NCBI GenBank assembly: GCA_017308235.1
Contig: JAFKFL010000010.1
Coordinates: 124,001-188,000, forward strand
Reading direction: 5' to 3'
DNA length: 64,000 nucleotides
Source: Alphaproteobacteria bacterium
GTDB lineage: Bacteria; Pseudomonadota; Alphaproteobacteria; Reyranellales; Reyranellaceae
How positions within the stretch are numbered: position 1 is the first letter of the stretch; the number at the start of each line of letters is the position of its first letter. Below the pieces are notes generated by a model, which was not told where the DNA came from, searched no databases, and saw nothing but the letters and a program-made list of their open reading frames with translations. Positions 1 through 7,621 of this stretch are shown here, piece after piece. The translations under genes were made by a program, and so were the position numbers.

Positions 1-76
1 AGACCGCCCCTACCGCCAGCAAGGCCACGGAGCCGGCGTCGCCCCGTAGACTGGACCTCCGTCCGGGCAACGAAAC

Positions 77-1012
77 TCAATCGGCTTTCTTGCCTTTGGA
101 CGGTGCCTTGCCGGGGCGCGGCGGCAGCGACTTGATGTAGGTCGCAATCGCCTGCCGATCGGCGGCCGTGAGCTTGCTCGTGTTCTTCACCACGTCGGCC
201 ATGCTGCCGCCGACCGAGTCCAGATCCGGCGTGAAGCCGGTCTCCAGCAGATAGGCGATGTCCTTCACCGAGTAGTTGGGAATGCCGTCGGGACTCGGCG
301 TGATATTGGGGACCCAACCTTTGCCTTCGGCGTCGGGGCCGCCGGCGAAACGACGATCCGCATCAATGCCGCCGATTACGTTGCGGGGGCTATGGCACTC
401 GGCGCAATGGCCAGGTCCTTCGACGAGGTAGGCACCTCGATTCCAGACGGCGTCCTTGGAGGTGTCAGGCACGAACGCCTTGCCATCGACATAGAGGAGC
501 TGCCACAGGCCGAGCCCGCGCCGCACGCTGAATGGAAACGGAATGTCGTGCGGTTGGGACGGCGTCGCGACCGGCGGCAACGTCCGGATGAAGGCGAAGA
601 GATCGCGCACGTCATCGAGCTTCATGTGCTGATAGGACGGGTAGGGAAAAGCCGGGTAGAGATGCTCGCCGTCCTCGCCGATCCCCTTCTTCATCGCGCT
701 GACGAATTCCAGTTCGGACCAGGCGCCGATGCCGTGCGTCTGGTCCGGCGAGATGTTCGGCACCCTGAAGGTACCGAAGGGTGTCGCCAGCGCGAGGCCG
801 CCGCCCAGCTTCGTCAGGTCGTCCTGATGTGGCGTCGCATGGCAGGAGGCGCATCCGCCGATGTTGAACATGGTCGCGCCGTTGGCGAGATCTGCCGTAC
901 GCGGCGCAAGCGCATCGGCAGGAATTCCCGATGGCATCGTGAGCACGAAGCCGGCAACCGCACCGGCGATCGCAAGGAGCACAACTGCCTTGAGCCAGGT
1001 CGAGAACCGCAT
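77..1012 (-). CDS. Membrane-anchored diheme cytochrome c
   Basis: The 311-residue protein has an uncleaved-looking N-terminal hydrophobic segment (about residues 6-26) and two c-type heme motifs, CASCH at 54-58 and CAECH at 203-207, so it is two cytochrome c domains in tandem on the periplasmic face. A methionine in the first domain (around residue 130, after YPAFPYPSY) is a likely axial heme ligand. This arrangement is that of the cytochrome subunits that pass electrons from periplasmic alcohol, aldehyde or gluconate dehydrogenases to the quinone pool or oxidases, but no dehydrogenase subunit is visible here. The ATG at 1012 has GGAG five bases before it. It diverges from the cytochrome c' gene at 1251, which suggests a shared redox theme. 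Confidence 0.9.
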   Translation of the reverse strand: MRFSTWLKAVVLLAIAGAVAGFVLTMPSGIPADALAPRTADLANGATMFNIGGCASCHATPHQDDLTKLGGGLALATPFGTFRVPNISPDQTHGIGAWSELEFVSAMKKGIGEDGEHLYPAFPYPSYQHMKLDDVRDLFAFIRTLPPVATPSQPHDIPFPFSVRRGLGLWQLLYVDGKAFVPDTSKDAVWNRGAYLVEGPGHCAECHSPRNVIGGIDADRRFAGGPDAEGKGWVPNITPSPDGIPNYSVKDIAYLLETGFTPDLDSVGGSMADVVKNTSKLTAADRQAIATYIKSLPPRPGKAPSKGKKAD

Positions 1013-1250
1013 GTTGTCTCCTCAATCCCGCGCGGCCTCGATGGCCGCGCCTGTTCATCTGTTTTTTATCGACCGGCGCCAACGGAGTGACAATCCTTTG
1101 AACACAGGGAATATTTGCCGTTCACACGGAGTCGTGATGGAAGATTTGAACGATGCCCTGTTCGCTTTATTGTCGACCTCTGCGACAAATGCAGACCCTC
1201 CGAAGGGGCCCGGCTTATCAGTTGGATTGAAACGTAAAGAACGGGAGACG

Positions 1251-1709
1251 ATGGTGAGACAAAAGACCCTGGTTGCGGCGTTGATCGGCATGCTGGCCGT
1301 CGGCGCATTGGTGGGCGGTACAACCGTCGCATTCGCCGAGAACGAGGCGCACGAACAGCGCGAGGCAAATCGCAAGGAGGCCTCAGCCGCTTTACGTGCC
1401 ATCAAGGGCGTCATCGATTCGAAGGGTGACGCGAAAATCGTCGTCGAGCAGGCCGCCAAGCTGAAGCAGCTCGAGACCGCCTTCGAGAAGATGTTCCCAC
1501 CCGGCTCCGACAAGGGCACCGAGGCCCTTCCCGTCATCTGGACCGATTGGGATGGCTTCATGGCCGCCAGCAAGAATGCTGACGCCGCCTACGACAAGCT
1601 CGCCGTGGCCGGAGGCTCGGGCAATTACGACGCCATCCAGGAGGCTTTTGTCACCACGGGCAAGGCCTGCGGCGCCTGCCATCAGAAATTCCGAGCCAAG
1701 AAGCAGTAG
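1251..1709 (+). CDS. Cytochrome c' (c-prime) family protein
   Basis: A 152-residue secreted protein: signal peptide (residues 1-29, ending near AFA), a helical body and a single heme motif CGACH at 140-144 close to the C terminus, which is the hallmark of class II cytochromes c (cytochrome c'). Members bind NO or CO or act as small electron carriers in the periplasm. I start at the ATG at 1251 because GGGAG lies four bases upstream and the signal peptide begins there; the open frame itself runs back to 861. An intrinsic terminator follows the stop codon. Confidence 0.9.
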   Translation: MVRQKTLVAALIGMLAVGALVGGTTVAFAENEAHEQREANRKEASAALRAIKGVIDSKGDAKIVVEQAAKLKQLETAFEKMFPPGSDKGTEALPVIWTDWDGFMAASKNADAAYDKLAVAGGSGNYDAIQEAFVTTGKACGACHQKFRAKKQ

Positions 1710-1732
1710 GCTCAGGCCGATCGGGACAGAGA

Positions 1733-1758
1733 GGCGACGGCAACCCCGTCGCCTTTTT
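1733..1758 (+). terminator. Intrinsic terminator after cytochrome c'
   Basis: Perfect 8-bp stem (1733-1740 with 1746-1753, GGCGACGG/CCGTCGCC), 5-base loop, then TTTTTGTTT. It lies 24 bases after the cytochrome c' stop codon. Confidence 0.85.
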
Positions 1759-1770
1759 GTTTGCGCTCTC

Positions 1771-1808
1771 GAAAAAGGAAAGGCCGGTCGCTTGGGGACG
1801 ACCGGCCT
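1771..1808 (-). terminator. Intrinsic terminator after TetR gene
   Basis: A 10-bp perfect stem (1781-1790 with 1799-1808) with an 8-base loop. Read on the minus strand it is followed by TTCCTTTTTC, so it ends transcription of the TetR gene at 1885-2535. A nearly identical hairpin recurs at 2789-2819 with no gene before it. Confidence 0.75.
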
Positions 1809-1884
1809 CCTGTGCGGCCCGTGGCTGGGATGGGTGGATGAGCAGACGAAGCGGGTGGGAAATGCGCCGCGTCCTGGTGGCTTG

Positions 1885-2535
1885 TCAGGCCACCGCCACA
1901 GGCTGTGCGGGAAAGGTAAGCGCTTGCAGAACGATCGCCTCGGCGGTGAAGCGCCAGGTGCGAGACGCATGGATCGGCGAGAGACGAAGCTGCTCGCGCA
2001 TGTTCATCCAACTGTCGAGCCCGAAGGCGACATCGAGCGAATCGAGGACGAGGTCGCGCGCGGCGGGATCGAGATTGCCGAGCTCGGTGGCAAACCAGGC
2101 GGCGAGGCGCTCACGCAGGAGCTTGCGCAACTGGGCAACACCCAGCCCCACGGCCGGCGCGACGCTGCGGACCCGCTCGGCGAAATGCCATACCGGCAGC
2201 CATTCCTCGAACAGCTCCGACCGGTCGGACACCAGAAGCTCAATACGGCTCGACAAGGGCGCTGTCATATCGACGGGCCGGTGGGCCTCGAAGGCCCGAC
2301 TGACCGCAAGGTCGAAGGCCGCTGCGTAGAGGTCGGCGAGATTGGCGAAGTGCTGAAACAGGGCGCGACTGGAGACGCCGGCGATGGTGGCGATTGCCGC
2401 CGAGGTCGGCTCCACGTCGCCCGCCTGGATCAGATCGAGCGTTGCCTGGATCAGGGACTGGCGAGTGCGCAAACCGCGGACGATGCGACCGTCCTGCGAC
2501 CGCGACACGTCAATGGGGAATCCAACAATTTTCAT
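1885..2535 (-). CDS. TetR/AcrR family transcriptional regulator
   Basis: A 216-residue protein with an N-terminal TetR helix-turn-helix (about residues 45-68, including GVSSRALFQHFANLADLY) and a divergent all-helical ligand domain. It probably represses its own promoter or a neighbour, but there is no divergently placed target gene, so its regulon cannot be read from context. The start at 2535 has no clear Shine-Dalgarno sequence. The upstream flank (2560-2621) and the downstream hairpin are both repeated at 2789-3062. Confidence 0.85.
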   Translation of the reverse strand: MKIVGFPIDVSRSQDGRIVRGLRTRQSLIQATLDLIQAGDVEPTSAAIATIAGVSSRALFQHFANLADLYAAAFDLAVSRAFEAHRPVDMTAPLSSRIELLVSDRSELFEEWLPVWHFAERVRSVAPAVGLGVAQLRKLLRERLAAWFATELGNLDPAARDLVLDSLDVAFGLDSWMNMREQLRLSPIHASRTWRFTAEAIVLQALTFPAQPVAVA

Positions 2536-2559
2536 ATGAAAACCAATAAAATAAGAATT

Positions 2560-2621
2560 TCTCTAATGGCGAAACCTTAACAACGACCGGTCGCGCCTGT
2601 AACTTGCAAAAATGCATACCT
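2560..2621 (-). repeat. TetR upstream flank, copy A
   Basis: A 62-base segment just upstream of the TetR start that is about 75% identical by eye to 3001-3062. Shared blocks are TCTCTAATG, CTTAACAA and ACTTGCAAAA followed by TGCATA. It probably holds the TetR promoter or operator. Confidence 0.6.
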
Positions 2622-2788
2622 TGGAGAATCGAGAGCCTGATTTTACTACATCATTTTTTTTAAGATAGACACTTTTGGGGTATCTGAAACCGACCAGCAG
2701 CGGCAAAAATGTAAGTGGCATAAGGGTCTCCCCGATGTTTCTACGAACATCGGCCCCTAGCCTGTGCATCATCAAGGCAAAAATACGA

Positions 2789-2819
2789 AAGGCCGGTCGC
2801 TTGGGGAACGACCGGCCTT
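2789..2819 (-). repeat. Second copy of TetR terminator hairpin
   Basis: An 11-bp perfect stem (2789-2799 with 2809-2819) with a 9-base loop; 21 bases running into the loop match the hairpin at 1778-1798 exactly. On the minus strand it is followed by TCGTATTTTTG, so it could still terminate, but no gene ends at it. Confidence 0.7.
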
Positions 2820-3000
2820 CCTTAGGAGCCCGCCTGGGTGTGGGGTTATCGAAGCCTTTGGGTGTGTGGGAAGGGGGCTTCGATGAGCGGCCTGGGGAGC
2901 CGCTGGCGGGCTATGGGAAACTTGGGTTAGTGCGCTTGGGTAGAGCGCTATCTTTGCTCTCAAAAACCTTTCAGAAATGCTTTTAACTAGGTGACGACAA

Positions 3001-3062
3001 TCTCTAATGAGGCAAACTTAACAAAACACCCCCCGGTTCGTCACTTGCAAAATTGCATATCT
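3001..3062 (-). repeat. TetR upstream flank, copy B
   Basis: Counterpart of 2560-2621 in the same order and orientation. No start codon or reading frame follows it on the minus strand, unlike copy A. Confidence 0.6.
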
Positions 3063-3337
3063 CGACCGGAAGGGCACCTCTTTTTCCTAGGATTTATGAG
3101 GGCCTATCGCCTCCAGATAGTCAGAAAAGGGAGTGCTCGTTTCTCATCCGAAGTCAAAAAAGTGCATTTTATATTTTAAAATCAAATAATTAGAATATGA
3201 CCCCGGTTTTGAGGATGAGAATTTGACTGCAAATTTGACCTTTCCACCCTCTGGCGGCGTGTTGGCGCCTTATTTCCATGGTAGAGGCATCGCCCCCTGC
3301 CTCGAGACCATCCCCTGAGATCATCCGGAGTTCCGTC

Positions 3338-3835
3338 GTGCGCCTTGCTCCCCTCCTTCGCCTGTCGTCCGCACTGTCCGTTGCCGCCTTGACGTTGGGT
3401 GGCTTGGCTCAGCCAGCGGTCGCTGGAATCGAGGATGGCCTCAAGGCCTTGCAGGCGAGCGACATGCCGGGAGCGGAGAAGGCCCTCCAGCCGCTGGCCA
3501 AGGAACGCGACCCGCGTGCGCAGTTCCTGCTAGGCTTTTATGTATACGGCAATCCCGATTCGAAGCTGTACGACATGAACAAGGCAGTGCCTCTGTTGCT
3601 CGACTCGGCCGAGCGCGGCTTCACGACCGCCATACCTCCTCTCGCCGCCGCATATGCCGACGGCAAGGGTGTCCCGAAGAGCCTGTCCGAAGCCTATAAA
3701 TGGATCGTCATCTGCCAGCGTTGGCACGGACCGGACGTCGAAGCCATGATGGCCCAGATCGGCAAAGAGCTGCCGGCCGATGAAGTTGAAAAGGCCAAGG
3801 CGGCCGGGGCTGCCTATACCTTCAAGACAAAATGA
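3338..3835 (+). CDS. Secreted Sel1-repeat protein
   Basis: With the GTG start at 3338 the product has 165 residues: a signal peptide (about 1-29, ending QPAVA), then Sel1-like helical repeats recognisable by GFYVYG and AAYADGKGVPKSLSEAYKW. I prefer this GTG over the ATG at 3278 because GGAG stands seven bases before it and the signal peptide then starts at residue 1. Sel1 repeats are protein-interaction scaffolds, so no reaction can be assigned. Its stop overlaps the ATG of the next Sel1 gene by four bases (ATGA), so the two are co-translated. Confidence 0.75.
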   Translation: MRLAPLLRLSSALSVAALTLGGLAQPAVAGIEDGLKALQASDMPGAEKALQPLAKERDPRAQFLLGFYVYGNPDSKLYDMNKAVPLLLDSAERGFTTAIPPLAAAYADGKGVPKSLSEAYKWIVICQRWHGPDVEAMMAQIGKELPADEVEKAKAAGAAYTFKTK

Positions 3836-5025
3836 AACAGGCGTGGGCGGCGCTGGTGGCGGCGCTGCTCAGCGCATCCGCCTTCGCGCAGTCGGGCCCG
3901 CGTGACGCGTCGCCGGCGCTGCGGGGTGCAATCGCTGCCTATCGCGCCGGAGACCTTGCTACGGCCGAGGCGGAATTACGTCGGCTGGCTCCAGGCGACA
4001 CCAATGCCGAGGCGTGGCTCGGCACGCTGCTGATCGATCGCGGTCGCAGCCCCGAAGGCCTGCAGATGCTGCAGCATGCCCTCGCAGCAAACTCACCCGA
4101 AGCCGCCCACCAGCTAGGCCTCGTCTATGCGCAGGGCCTGGCAGGTGTCACGCGCGACCAAACGCGGGCGGCCCAGCTTTTTGAGCAGGCGGCCAACGCC
4201 GGTCTCTCGCGGGCACAGCTCAATCTCGGGGTGCTCTATGTTCGTGGCCAGGGCGTGCCGCGCGACCTTGTCCGGGCTCGCGGCTGGCTTGAGAAGGCGG
4301 CGGCCTCCAACGACCCCTATGCCCTTTATGCACTGGGGCGCGCCATGGAAGAAAGCGAAGGCGCTGCCCGCGCAGATCCGGCACGCGCCGCCGATCTTTA
4401 CCGGCGGGCAGCCGAGTTGGGCCATCCGTTGGCCGCTTTACGCTACGCCCTTGCCCTTGCCGATGGCGAGGGCATCAAGCAGGACGCGGCAGGAGCGCAG
4501 CGTTGGCTGATGGTCGCCCAGAAAGACGGCGTGCCTGAAGCAGCGCTGGCCCTGGGCGATATCACCGCCCGTGCGCGCAACCCGCGCGACAAGGCCGCCA
4601 ATCAGAAGATCCTGGAGAGTGCGGCCGCCTGGTACCGAGTTGCCGCGGATGCCGGCGTGCCGTCGGCCCAATTCAAGCTCGCCAACGCTTACGCGACCGG
4701 ATCCGGCGTCGGCCGCGACATCGGCCAAGCCATTGGCTGGTACGGGCGGGCGGCGCAGCAGGGCCTGCCGGAGGCGCAGCTCGCGCTTGGGCTGTTGCTG
4801 ATCGGCGGCGCCGGTGGAACGACCGATGCGGTCGAAGGCTACAAATGGCTGCTGCTCGCCGAACGTGGCGGCAACACCGATTCGCGAGTCGTACGGGAAA
4901 AGGCATCGGGCCGGATCGCCGATGCCGACCGTACGCGCGGCGAGACGCTTGCGGCCGCTTTCGCCGCCAAACCAGAGCGACCAGCGGTCGACACACCGCC
5001 GCCGCTGATGCGGCCGCAACCCTGA
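3832..5025 (+). CDS. Secreted Sel1/TPR-like repeat protein
   Basis: A 397-residue protein with a signal peptide (residues 1-19, ending AFA) and a long array of Sel1-like repeats of about 36 residues. The recurring signature is alanine-rich helices with LGxxYxxGxGVxxD, as in NLGVLYVRGQGVPRDLVRA and KLANAYATGSGVGRDIGQA. It is likely a periplasmic adaptor working with the preceding Sel1 protein, to which it is coupled by an ATGA overlap. The C terminus is proline-rich. The target is unknown. Confidence 0.85.
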   Translation: MKQAWAALVAALLSASAFAQSGPRDASPALRGAIAAYRAGDLATAEAELRRLAPGDTNAEAWLGTLLIDRGRSPEGLQMLQHALAANSPEAAHQLGLVYAQGLAGVTRDQTRAAQLFEQAANAGLSRAQLNLGVLYVRGQGVPRDLVRARGWLEKAAASNDPYALYALGRAMEESEGAARADPARAADLYRRAAELGHPLAALRYALALADGEGIKQDAAGAQRWLMVAQKDGVPEAALALGDITARARNPRDKAANQKILESAAAWYRVAADAGVPSAQFKLANAYATGSGVGRDIGQAIGWYGRAAQQGLPEAQLALGLLLIGGAGGTTDAVEGYKWLLLAERGGNTDSRVVREKASGRIADADRTRGETLAAAFAAKPERPAVDTPPPLMRPQP

Positions 5026-5109
5026 CCGCAGGAGACAAGGACGGCCGCCCCCGTTCAACAGTCACGCCCCGGCACCACGATTGCCGTCTGTCGCGGCGCC
5101 TGCCGACTG

Positions 5110-5499
5110 ATGCGCCAGAGCGGCCGTTCAGTCCTGCTCGAGATGCCGCTGCCTGACGGACGGCGTGCGGACATCTTCATCGTCGGCAGGGACGGCGAAC
5201 TCACCATCGTGGAAGTGAAGTCATCGGTCGAGGATTGGCGGGTCGACGCGAAATGGCCCGATTATCTCGATTGGTGCGATCTTCTCTATTTCGCCGTCCC
5301 GGTCGAGTTCCCCAAGGAACTGATCCCGCAGGACATCGGCCTGATCGTGGCCGACGCCTATGGCGGCGAAATCCTGCGTCACCCGACGCGGCGGCCCGTG
5401 GCCGCTGCGCGCCGCAAGTCGTTGCTGATCGATTGTGCCCGTCTGGCCTCGGAGCGGCTGGCGCGCCTCGAGGATCCGGACTTCGTCGAACTGAGCTAG
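5110..5499 (+). CDS. MmcB family DNA repair protein
   Basis: The 129-residue frame matches the alphaproteobacterial MmcB family (PD-(D/E)xK nuclease-like fold): GRRADIF at 18-24 gives the acidic residue, IVEVKSS at 33-39 gives the E-x-K pair, followed by DWRVDAKWPDYLDWCD. In Caulobacter MmcB acts with ImuABC-type damage tolerance. Family members usually carry about 20-25 more N-terminal residues, and the in-frame codons upstream back to 5026 do encode family-like sequence (AVCRGACRL just before M1), yet contain no ATG, GTG or TTG. The real start is therefore uncertain. It converges on metK with 3 bases between the stop codons. Confidence 0.8.
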   Translation: MRQSGRSVLLEMPLPDGRRADIFIVGRDGELTIVEVKSSVEDWRVDAKWPDYLDWCDLLYFAVPVEFPKELIPQDIGLIVADAYGGEILRHPTRRPVAAARRKSLLIDCARLASERLARLEDPDFVELS

Positions 5500-5502
5500 C
5501 GC

Positions 5503-6789
5503 TTAGCGCGCGCCGAAAGCGCGCTTCAGTTCCGGCACGAGATCAAGCCGCTCCCAGGAGAAGCCGCCGTCGCGGTCGGGCTTGCGGCCGAAGTGACCGT
5601 AAGCGGCGGTGCGCCGATAGATCGGCTTGTTGAGCTGCAGGCCGCGGCGAATGCTGGTTGGCCGCAACGGGAAGATGTCGGACAGCACCTTCTCGAGCTT
5701 GCGCTCGTCGACCTTGCCGGTGCCCTCGGTGTTCACATAGAGCGACATCGGGTCGGCAACGCCGATGGCATAGGCCACCTGGATCAGGCAGCGGTCAGCG
5801 AGGCCCGCGGCAACCACGTTCTTGGCGAGGTAACGCGCAGCATAGGCCGCCGAGCGATCGACCTTGGTCGGGTCCTTGCCGGAGAAAGCGCCGCCACCGT
5901 GCGGGGCGTAGCCGCCATAGGTATCGACGATGATCTTGCGGCCGGTAAGGCCGCAGTCGCCATCGGGACCGCCGACGACGAAATTGCCGGTCGGATTGAC
6001 GAAGAAATCGGCGGCCTTCTTGGGCATCCAGCCCTTGGGCAGCGACTTCTCGACAAAGGGCTTGATCATCTCGCGAATGGCCGCGGAGTTGTACTTCTTG
6101 CCCTTGCCGTTCGCTTCCTTGTGCTGCGTGGAGACCACGACCTTGGCCGCACCGACCGCCTTGCCGTTGACGTAGCGCACCGTGACCTGGCTCTTGGCGT
6201 CCGGCTGCAGGTCAGGCAGCTCGCCTGAGCGGCGGGCCAGGCTCAGCACTTCCAGTATCTTGTGCGAGAAGTAGATCGGCGCCGGCATGAAGGAGTTCTT
6301 CTCGTACTCTTCGCTGTCGCGGCAGGCGAAGCCGAACATCAGGCCTTGATCGCCGGCACCTTCCTGCTCGCCGAGATTGCCGCCCTTCTTCTTGGCATCG
6401 ACGCCCATCGCGATGTCGGGCGACTGGCCATGCAGCAGCACCTCGACATCAGCGCCATGGAAGCTGAAGCCATCCTGATCATAACCGATGTCGCGCACGA
6501 CATCGCGCGCGATCTGGGCCAATGCCTCTCGATTGACGATGGTCTGCTTGCCGTACTTGCGCATGTACGGCTCCGACGCCCGGCCCTCGCCTGCGATGAC
6601 GATCTTGTTGGTAGTGGCCAGCGTCTCGCAACCCAGCCGCGTATTGGTGTGGCTGTCGTCTGCGTGGCCAAGCTTCACGTCATTCGTGATGAAGGCATCA
6701 AGGATCGCGTCCGAGATCTGGTCGCAGACCTTGTCCGGATGACCTTCGGAAACGGACTCGCTGGTGAAAATATAGTCTTTGAGCGCCAA
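5503..6789 (-). CDS. metK: S-adenosylmethionine synthetase
   Basis: Makes SAM from methionine and ATP in the cytoplasm. The 428-residue protein has the three MAT domains and family signatures: SEGHPDK near the N terminus (ATP site), [10 protein letters not shown] (methionine/ATP loop) and [16 protein letters not shown] (phosphate loop). At 428 residues it is longer than the roughly 385-residue enterobacterial enzyme, with inserts typical of alphaproteobacteria. Translation starts at TTG (6789): GGAGGG lies five bases upstream and the protein then begins (M)[11 protein letters not shown] as expected. It is the last gene of the miaB-to-metK cluster; its leader carries a SAM-II-like aptamer. Confidence 0.97.
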   Translation of the reverse strand: MALKDYIFTSESVSEGHPDKVCDQISDAILDAFITNDVKLGHADDSHTNTRLGCETLATTNKIVIAGEGRASEPYMRKYGKQTIVNREALAQIARDVVRDIGYDQDGFSFHGADVEVLLHGQSPDIAMGVDAKKKGGNLGEQEGAGDQGLMFGFACRDSEEYEKNSFMPAPIYFSHKILEVLSLARRSGELPDLQPDAKSQVTVRYVNGKAVGAAKVVVSTQHKEANGKGKKYNSAAIREMIKPFVEKSLPKGWMPKKAADFFVNPTGNFVVGGPDGDCGLTGRKIIVDTYGGYAPHGGGAFSGKDPTKVDRSAAYAARYLAKNVVAAGLADRCLIQVAYAIGVADPMSLYVNTEGTGKVDERKLEKVLSDIFPLRPTSIRRGLQLNKPIYRRTAAYGHFGRKPDRDGGFSWERLDLVPELKRAFGAR

Positions 6790-6811
6790 GACTGCCCTCC
6801 ACAGATGTCGC

Positions 6812-6893
6812 TGGACCTCCGGGCAGGGCGGATGGGCCGCCGTCCGGCTTAGCCTTTATTTGCGCGGTGGCAAGTCGTCCAAATCCGTCCGCG
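6812..6893 (-). promoter_or_regulatory. Candidate SAM-II-like riboswitch before metK (long-loop variant)
   Basis: On the minus strand, P1 is CGCGG (6893-6889) with CCGCG (6867-6863). The conserved SAM-II core follows in the right order: TTTG (6883-6880), CTTGC (6874-6870), AAATAAA (6861-6855) and GCTAA (6853-6849). The pseudoknot partner is not directly after GCTAA; a hairpin intervenes (CCGG 6847-6844 and GGCGG 6841-6837 pairing with CCGCC 6831-6827 and CCGG 6822-6819). After it GTCCA (6816-6812) can pair with TGGAC (6881-6877) as P2. The metK Shine-Dalgarno is 11 bases further on. Core match is seen; SAM binding and the P2 pairing are inference. Confidence 0.65.
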
Positions 6894-6993
6894 GCGGCAT
6901 CGACCATCGAGGCCGCGCCGCTAAAAACGCTAAATAGATCGAGAAATCAAGGGCTGCGATTGTGGCTTTTTCAGCCACTTTTCCCGAGATCCC

Positions 6994-7452
6994 TCAGCGA
7001 CCCTTGCGGCCGCCCAGGACCTCGGCGTGGCTTGCCGCGCCCACGGCCTTCACCATCTCGAAAATGCGCTTGCGCACGCGCGATTCACGAATCTTGTAGT
7101 AGGCGCGCACCAACTCCAGCGTCTCGCGCTTGATCAGCGGATCCTTCTCCTGCTCGAACGGCGTCGCGGCCTCGCCAAAGCCTCCCTTGCGGCCACGGCC
7201 CGACATGGGCCGGCCGGCGAGCGCATTCGACGGCATCTCGTCGAAGAAGTACGACACAGGCACGTCCAATACCTTGGCGAACTCGAACAACCGGCTCGAG
7301 CCGATCCGGTTGGAGCCACGCTCATATTTTTGAATCTGCTGGAAGGTGAGCCCTACCGCGGTCCCGAGCTTCTCCTGGCTCATTCCGAGTAAAGTCCGCC
7401 GCTGCCGCATGCGGGCGCCCACATGAACATCGACAGGGTGCGATCTCGCCAT
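6994..7452 (-). CDS. XRE family transcriptional regulator
   Basis: A 152-residue protein with an N-terminal Cro/C1 helix-turn-helix (about residues 12-66, MSQEKLGTAVGLTFQQIQKYERG) and a basic C-terminal tail. This subfamily sits between lnt and metK in many alphaproteobacteria. Its targets cannot be read from the sequence, but its upstream region holds TGCATA-type palindromes that could be an autoregulatory operator. The gap to metK (204 bases) contains the metK leader element, so metK probably has its own promoter. Confidence 0.88.
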   Translation of the reverse strand: MARSHPVDVHVGARMRQRRTLLGMSQEKLGTAVGLTFQQIQKYERGSNRIGSSRLFEFAKVLDVPVSYFFDEMPSNALAGRPMSGRGRKGGFGEAATPFEQEKDPLIKRETLELVRAYYKIRESRVRKRIFEMVKAVGAASHAEVLGGRKGR

Positions 7453-7553
7453 GGCTTCTAGTCCTTTTTATCCTGGCTTCCCGAAACGTGATGCCGTTGC
7501 ACAGATAAGGCCCAAGACACGTAAAAATTGCGTTAAGCTTCACCAATCCATCA

Positions 7554-7590
7554 GTGCATAAATGCATATCTACACGTCAGGAGTGCATAT
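7554..7590. promoter_or_regulatory. Candidate operator upstream of the XRE gene
   Basis: GTGCATAAATGCATAT at 7554-7569 contains the inverted repeat TGCA-TAAA-TGCA; GTGCATAT recurs at 7583-7590. The sites lie 100-140 bases before the XRE start and 30-70 bases after the lnt stop, in an otherwise AT-rich spacer. Binding by the XRE protein is inference. Confidence 0.4.
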
Positions 7591-7621
7591 GACATTACCT
7601 GCTCTCCAACATAATGCAAGC

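Larger units (their letters stand above)
2536..3337. other. Gene-poor 0.8-kb region with worn duplicate of TetR flanks
   Basis: I see no convincing gene here; the short open frames have no family signature and no ribosome binding site. It contains the TetR leader (2536-2621), an 8-bp hairpin at 2732-2753 without a T tract, a second copy of the TetR terminator hairpin (2789-2819), a second copy of the TetR upstream flank (3001-3062), and a very AT-rich stretch at about 3155-3200 with a TTTTAAAA-centred palindrome. Only about 180 bases lie between the two duplicated flanks, so the coding part of a second cassette would have been deleted. Confidence 0.6.

Noticed and set aside
1..76. Possible gene end at the left edge
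   Set aside because: Seventy-six bases without a recognisable frame, RNA or hairpin; nothing can be supported.
5505..5525. Terminator between MmcB and metK
   Set aside because: AGCGCGC/GCGCGCT can pair but lies over the end of the metK coding sequence and lacks a T tract on both strands.
6960..6985. Terminator between the XRE gene and metK
   Set aside because: GTGGCT/AGCCAC with a T4 tail reads only on the plus strand, where no gene ends; the minus strand has no T tract.
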